Assembly (NCBI GenBank): GCA_049975245.1
Contig: JBNGDB010000003.1
Span: forward strand, 62,001 to 126,000
From: UBA117 sp049975245
GTDB lineage: Archaea; Methanobacteriota; Methanobacteria; Methanobacteriales; Methanobacteriaceae
Length of the DNA: 64,000 nucleotides
Direction of reading: 5' to 3'
Shown in pieces: positions 61,811 to 64,000 of this stretch. The translations under genes were made by a program, and so were the position numbers. Under the pieces are notes generated by a model. That model searched no databases. It saw only the letters and a program-made list of their open reading frames with translations, and was not told the DNA's origin. How positions within the stretch are numbered: position 1 is the stretch's first letter; every line of letters begins with the position of its first letter.

Positions 61811-62293
61811 ATGAAAGAAAAAGAAAATGAAGAAGGGATTATAGACCTCGATGATATTGACACGGAAATCCTGAATTTATTAAATGAAGATGGAAGAATG
61901 TCTTACAGGAAAATTTCCCGTAAATTAGATGTTTCAATAGGAACTGTGCATAATCGTATTGATAAATTAATGAAGACCGGTATAATAAAGAAATTTGTAC
62001 CAGTAATAGATCATGACAAATTAGGATACAAACTTACCACCGTAATAGGTGTTAGAGTAAAAGGTGGTGTATTAATGAACTGGGAAGATAAAACTGCCTA
62101 TCATAAAAATGTTCTATGCTTATATGATGTTACAGGCGAATATGATGCCATAATGATAACCAAGTTTAAGGATACTAATGATCTGGATGAATTTATTAAA
62201 GGATTATTAAAAGAAAGAGATACCCAAAGGACCAACACTCAAACAGTATTAAATATTGTTAAAGAAGACTTTAATTCAGTGAAAATGTTATAA
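61811..62293 (+). CDS. Lrp/AsnC-family transcription regulator
   Basis: 160 residues from the ATG at 61811 (AGGTGATTTTG upstream; a GTG at 61802 lies in that site). HTH at residues 10-60 (IDTEILNLLNEDGRMSYRKI, VSIGTVHNRIDKLMKTGIIK) and a C-terminal RAM ligand domain (DVTGEYDAIMITKFKDTNDL). Regulates amino-acid or related metabolism in archaea; effector unknown. It precedes the 129-aa gene by 32 nt on the same strand. Confidence 0.9.
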   Translation: MKEKENEEGIIDLDDIDTEILNLLNEDGRMSYRKISRKLDVSIGTVHNRIDKLMKTGIIKKFVPVIDHDKLGYKLTTVIGVRVKGGVLMNWEDKTAYHKNVLCLYDVTGEYDAIMITKFKDTNDLDEFIKGLLKERDTQRTNTQTVLNIVKEDFNSVKML

Positions 62294-62325
62294 AAAAATT
62301 GTTAAAGCTGTTATAAGGAGATTTT

Positions 62326-62715
62326 ATGAATAGAACTAAATTCATGGCCCAAGTTCACGATAGACTGATTCGATCAGTAGTTAAAAAGTTAGAAAAAGAA
62401 GGTTACAGTGTACAAGCAGACCATATTAACCACCCTAATGGCAAACCTAAAGAGTGTAGAGGACATTCCCCAGATGTTCGTGCCATAAGAGGTTTAGAAG
62501 AAATTTTAATAGAAGTGGAAACATGTGACACGGTTTTATTTAATAATGAACATAAATGGCGAAGATTTAGTTTTAAACCCGGTACCAAATTCTATGTTAT
62601 AGTACCCTGCAATTGCAGGGAAAAAGCAGAAATTAAGAAAAGAATAATGAATTTACCTGTAGAAATCCGTTGCGGAGATCTACAATGGGGAGAACTGGAA
62701 GATTTTGAATTTTAA
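62326..62715 (+). CDS. Small protein, possibly PD-(D/E)XK-nuclease-like
   Basis: A 129-residue protein. The segment HSPDVRAI...ILIEVETCD has a D followed by an ExE-like strand at the spacing of PD-(D/E)XK enzymes, and basic residues lie near the N-terminus (HDRLIRSVVKKLEKEGY). The C-terminus has CNCREKAEIKKR. Enzyme activity is only a guess. AAGGAGATTTT before the ATG supports expression, and it probably forms an operon with the Lrp gene. Confidence 0.6.
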   Translation: MNRTKFMAQVHDRLIRSVVKKLEKEGYSVQADHINHPNGKPKECRGHSPDVRAIRGLEEILIEVETCDTVLFNNEHKWRRFSFKPGTKFYVIVPCNCREKAEIKKRIMNLPVEIRCGDLQWGELEDFEF

Positions 62716-62795
62716 TTATTTTTATACATTTAAAATAATATTTTTACCATTTTTATATTTTAACTCCCCCCCCCAAAAAAAGAAATTAAAAATAG

Positions 62796-63179
62796 TTAAT
62801 CATCCTTATATTCATTTTTAAAATCCTTAGAATCGGATTTAAATGGATAAATGATATTTATTTTATTTATTTCAAATTTAATACCAAAATTATTTAACAT
62901 GTACTCTTTTTTCGAATTCAGAAATTCTTTAAGTTGTAATTCTTTATTATTTTTTTCTGGTGATTCAAGTATGAAAATACTATTTTGAATATTTTCTGAG
63001 TTTATAATTTCAGATATCATAACTGCTGACGGATATATGGAGCAAGTTAAGTATTGTCCTCCATATATTTTAGAAATTTCAATTAAGGGAATAATGATTT
63101 TATTATTTATTTCTAAATGATTTCCTAAAATAAATTCATCCTCACAATCATAAATTAAATTTAATTCATTTAGCTCCAT
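62796..63179 (-). CDS. Small protein, possibly a degenerate GerW-like domain
   Basis: A 127-residue protein. INNKIIIPLIEISKIYGG and the strand IYPSAVMIS line up with the GD-T-IIP-SKVS and VSPVAFLVI strands of GerW/YtfJ sporulation proteins, but the glycine-rich loop is lost. It is the third gene in a row with DUF2953 and GerW genes. Function unknown; the homology is an inference by eye. Confidence 0.5.
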   Translation of the reverse strand: MELNELNLIYDCEDEFILGNHLEINNKIIIPLIEISKIYGGQYLTCSIYPSAVMISEIINSENIQNSIFILESPEKNNKELQLKEFLNSKKEYMLNNFGIKFEINKINIIYPFKSDSKDFKNEYKDD

Positions 63180-63223
63180 ATTGAGTTACTCCAATTGAAA
63201 AACAATTTATAGAATATCTAAAA

Positions 63224-63817
63224 TTAATTTAAACTTCTTAAATCCTTAATGAATATCCTTACTGGTTTTTTCATAAAGGCCTTTATAAATTCTAAAACTA
63301 TTCCAATCAGTTTTAATTTAAATTTTATTTTAAATGAAAAATCTAATCGTTCATTTTGAAAATCAGGTTTGACAAAAAAGGAAATTTTTGGAATAAATTT
63401 TAAAATAGCAGCCAAAGACCACAAATAACCAGTCATTACCGCAGTATCTGCGGAACTCTGAAAACCTAACTTAATTCTAACTTTAATATATTCTATAGTG
63501 ATAGATCTAAAAACCTGGAATAATATTCTATTGAGGTAAGGTAGAGCCTCAATAAAATCATTGAAAATATTTAATATTTTATTAAAATCAGTTTTTTCTT
63601 TCTTTTTTTTCTCTTCTTTTTTCTCTTCAGTAGGTTTTTCTGGAGAAGGAATAATTCTTTGAAATAACTTAATTCTAATCCAAGTTACCCTAAAAAATCC
63701 ATTAACTTTAGAATCACTTTTAAATAGCTCAAAAGTGATATGAAGAGGTATTACCAGTATACTTATTACAAAAAATAATATAATAAGTAATAAGGCAACG
63801 AAAAAAGTGAAGATCAC
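63224..63817 (-). CDS. DUF2953 (YtfI-like) membrane protein
   Basis: A 197-residue protein with one N-terminal membrane helix (MIFTFFVALLLIILFFVISILV), a charged EEKKEEKKKKEK stretch near residue 70 and a C-terminal amphipathic part (FSFKIKFKLKLIGIVLEFIKAF). In Bacillus the equivalent ytfI is next to ytfJ. Here it follows the GerW-like gene by 30 nt. Confidence 0.75.
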   Translation of the reverse strand: MIFTFFVALLLIILFFVISILVIPLHITFELFKSDSKVNGFFRVTWIRIKLFQRIIPSPEKPTEEKKEEKKKKEKTDFNKILNIFNDFIEALPYLNRILFQVFRSITIEYIKVRIKLGFQSSADTAVMTGYLWSLAAILKFIPKISFFVKPDFQNERLDFSFKIKFKLKLIGIVLEFIKAFMKKPVRIFIKDLRSLN

Positions 63818-63847
63818 CAGGATCCACCTATTTAAACATTTAGGTTA

Positions 63848-64000
63848 TTATTTTTCCTCTTCTTTCTTTTCTTCCTCTTCTTTCTCAGTTTTAGTTGATT
63901 TTCGTTGTTCTTTAATAACATCCATTACAACTGCGCCTATTTCACCTACAGTGCGTGCTATTGGGCCAGGAGCACTTAAAGGCAGAACTTTGACTCCATT
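63848..64000 (-). CDS. GerW/YtfJ-family protein, C-terminal fragment (cut by window edge)
   Basis: Only the last 50 codons are visible: NGVKVLPLSAPGPIARTVG, then EIGAVVMDVIKEQRKSTKTE and an acidic, lysine-rich tail ending EEEK. The VKVLPL strand is typical of the C-terminal region of GerW-family proteins, and the adjacent DUF2953 gene supports it. The start lies beyond the window. Confidence 0.6.
   Translation of the reverse strand, partial: NGVKVLPLSAPGPIARTVGEIGAVVMDVIKEQRKSTKTEKEEEEKKEEEK

Overview
The window comes from a low-GC hydrogenotrophic methanogen of the order Methanobacteriales, most likely a mesophilic Methanobacterium. The evidence is a complete isoenzyme-I methyl-coenzyme M reductase operon (mcrBDCGA) followed directly by mtrEDCBAFGH, an mvhDGAB hydrogenase operon ending in a polyferredoxin gene, methanogenesis marker genes 7, 10 and 14, comB, archaeal TATA boxes and ribosome binding sites of the GGAGGTGAT type. 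From memory, the gene order from mvh to the DUF1922 and DUF77 genes closely follows the MTH1130-MTH1190 region of Methanothermobacter thermautotrophicus.

Layout. 1-4.1 kb: 3' part of a large surface adhesin with nine SdrD-B-like repeats. 4.4-8.3 kb: FKBP isomerase, HIGH-type nucleotidyltransferase, lipoprotein and dihydroorotase. 8.4-16.2 kb: a second giant adhesin (about 2570 residues) interrupted by a 100-N assembly gap inside near-identical DUF11 repeats. 16.4-20.7 kb: a 58-codon cooT gene (nickel-binding family) facing the mvhDGAB operon. 21-23 kb: minimal SufCB Fe-S scaffold. 23.3-25.6 kb: PRC-barrel protein, CobY and methanogenesis marker 14. 25.9-35.6 kb: mtr and mcr operons (last two steps of methanogenesis), separated by a terminator-like hairpin. 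35.9-38.6 kb: two radical-SAM methylases that modify McrA (Mmp10 and the probable glutamine methylase). 38.6-44.6 kb: a tight eight-gene operon of NifX-like proteins, two ferredoxin-containing MinD ATPases, an Mrp/NBP35 carrier, a cation transporter fused to a NifX-like domain, a metallo-beta-lactamase and a DUF134 regulator. 44.6-54 kb: metallophosphoesterase, Mmp7 and partner, ComB, TraB-family protein, DUF1922, GTPBP1-like GTPase, tRNA-thiolation-like enzyme, thiamine-binding DUF77 protein and Trm1. 54-64 kb: GT-C glycosyltransferase, small membrane proteins, two glutamate synthase modules (GltB2/B3) divergent from a CARF-like/HTH regulator, an Lrp regulator, small unknowns and a sporulation-like GerW/DUF2953 cluster.

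How it fits together. Mvh supplies electrons from H2 to heterodisulfide reductase. Mtr transfers methyl from H4MPT to coenzyme M while pumping sodium. Mcr makes methane. ComB belongs to coenzyme M synthesis, CobY to the cobamide of MtrA, and Mmp10 plus the glutamine methylase to McrA modification. McrC and Mmp7 are thought to act in MCR activation. The NifX/MinD/Mrp operon lies between the MCR-modification genes and mmp7 and has the composition of a metallocluster-handling system with no assigned role in methanogens; I consider it the most interesting item here. No tRNA, rRNA, CRISPR array or insertion sequence was recognised.
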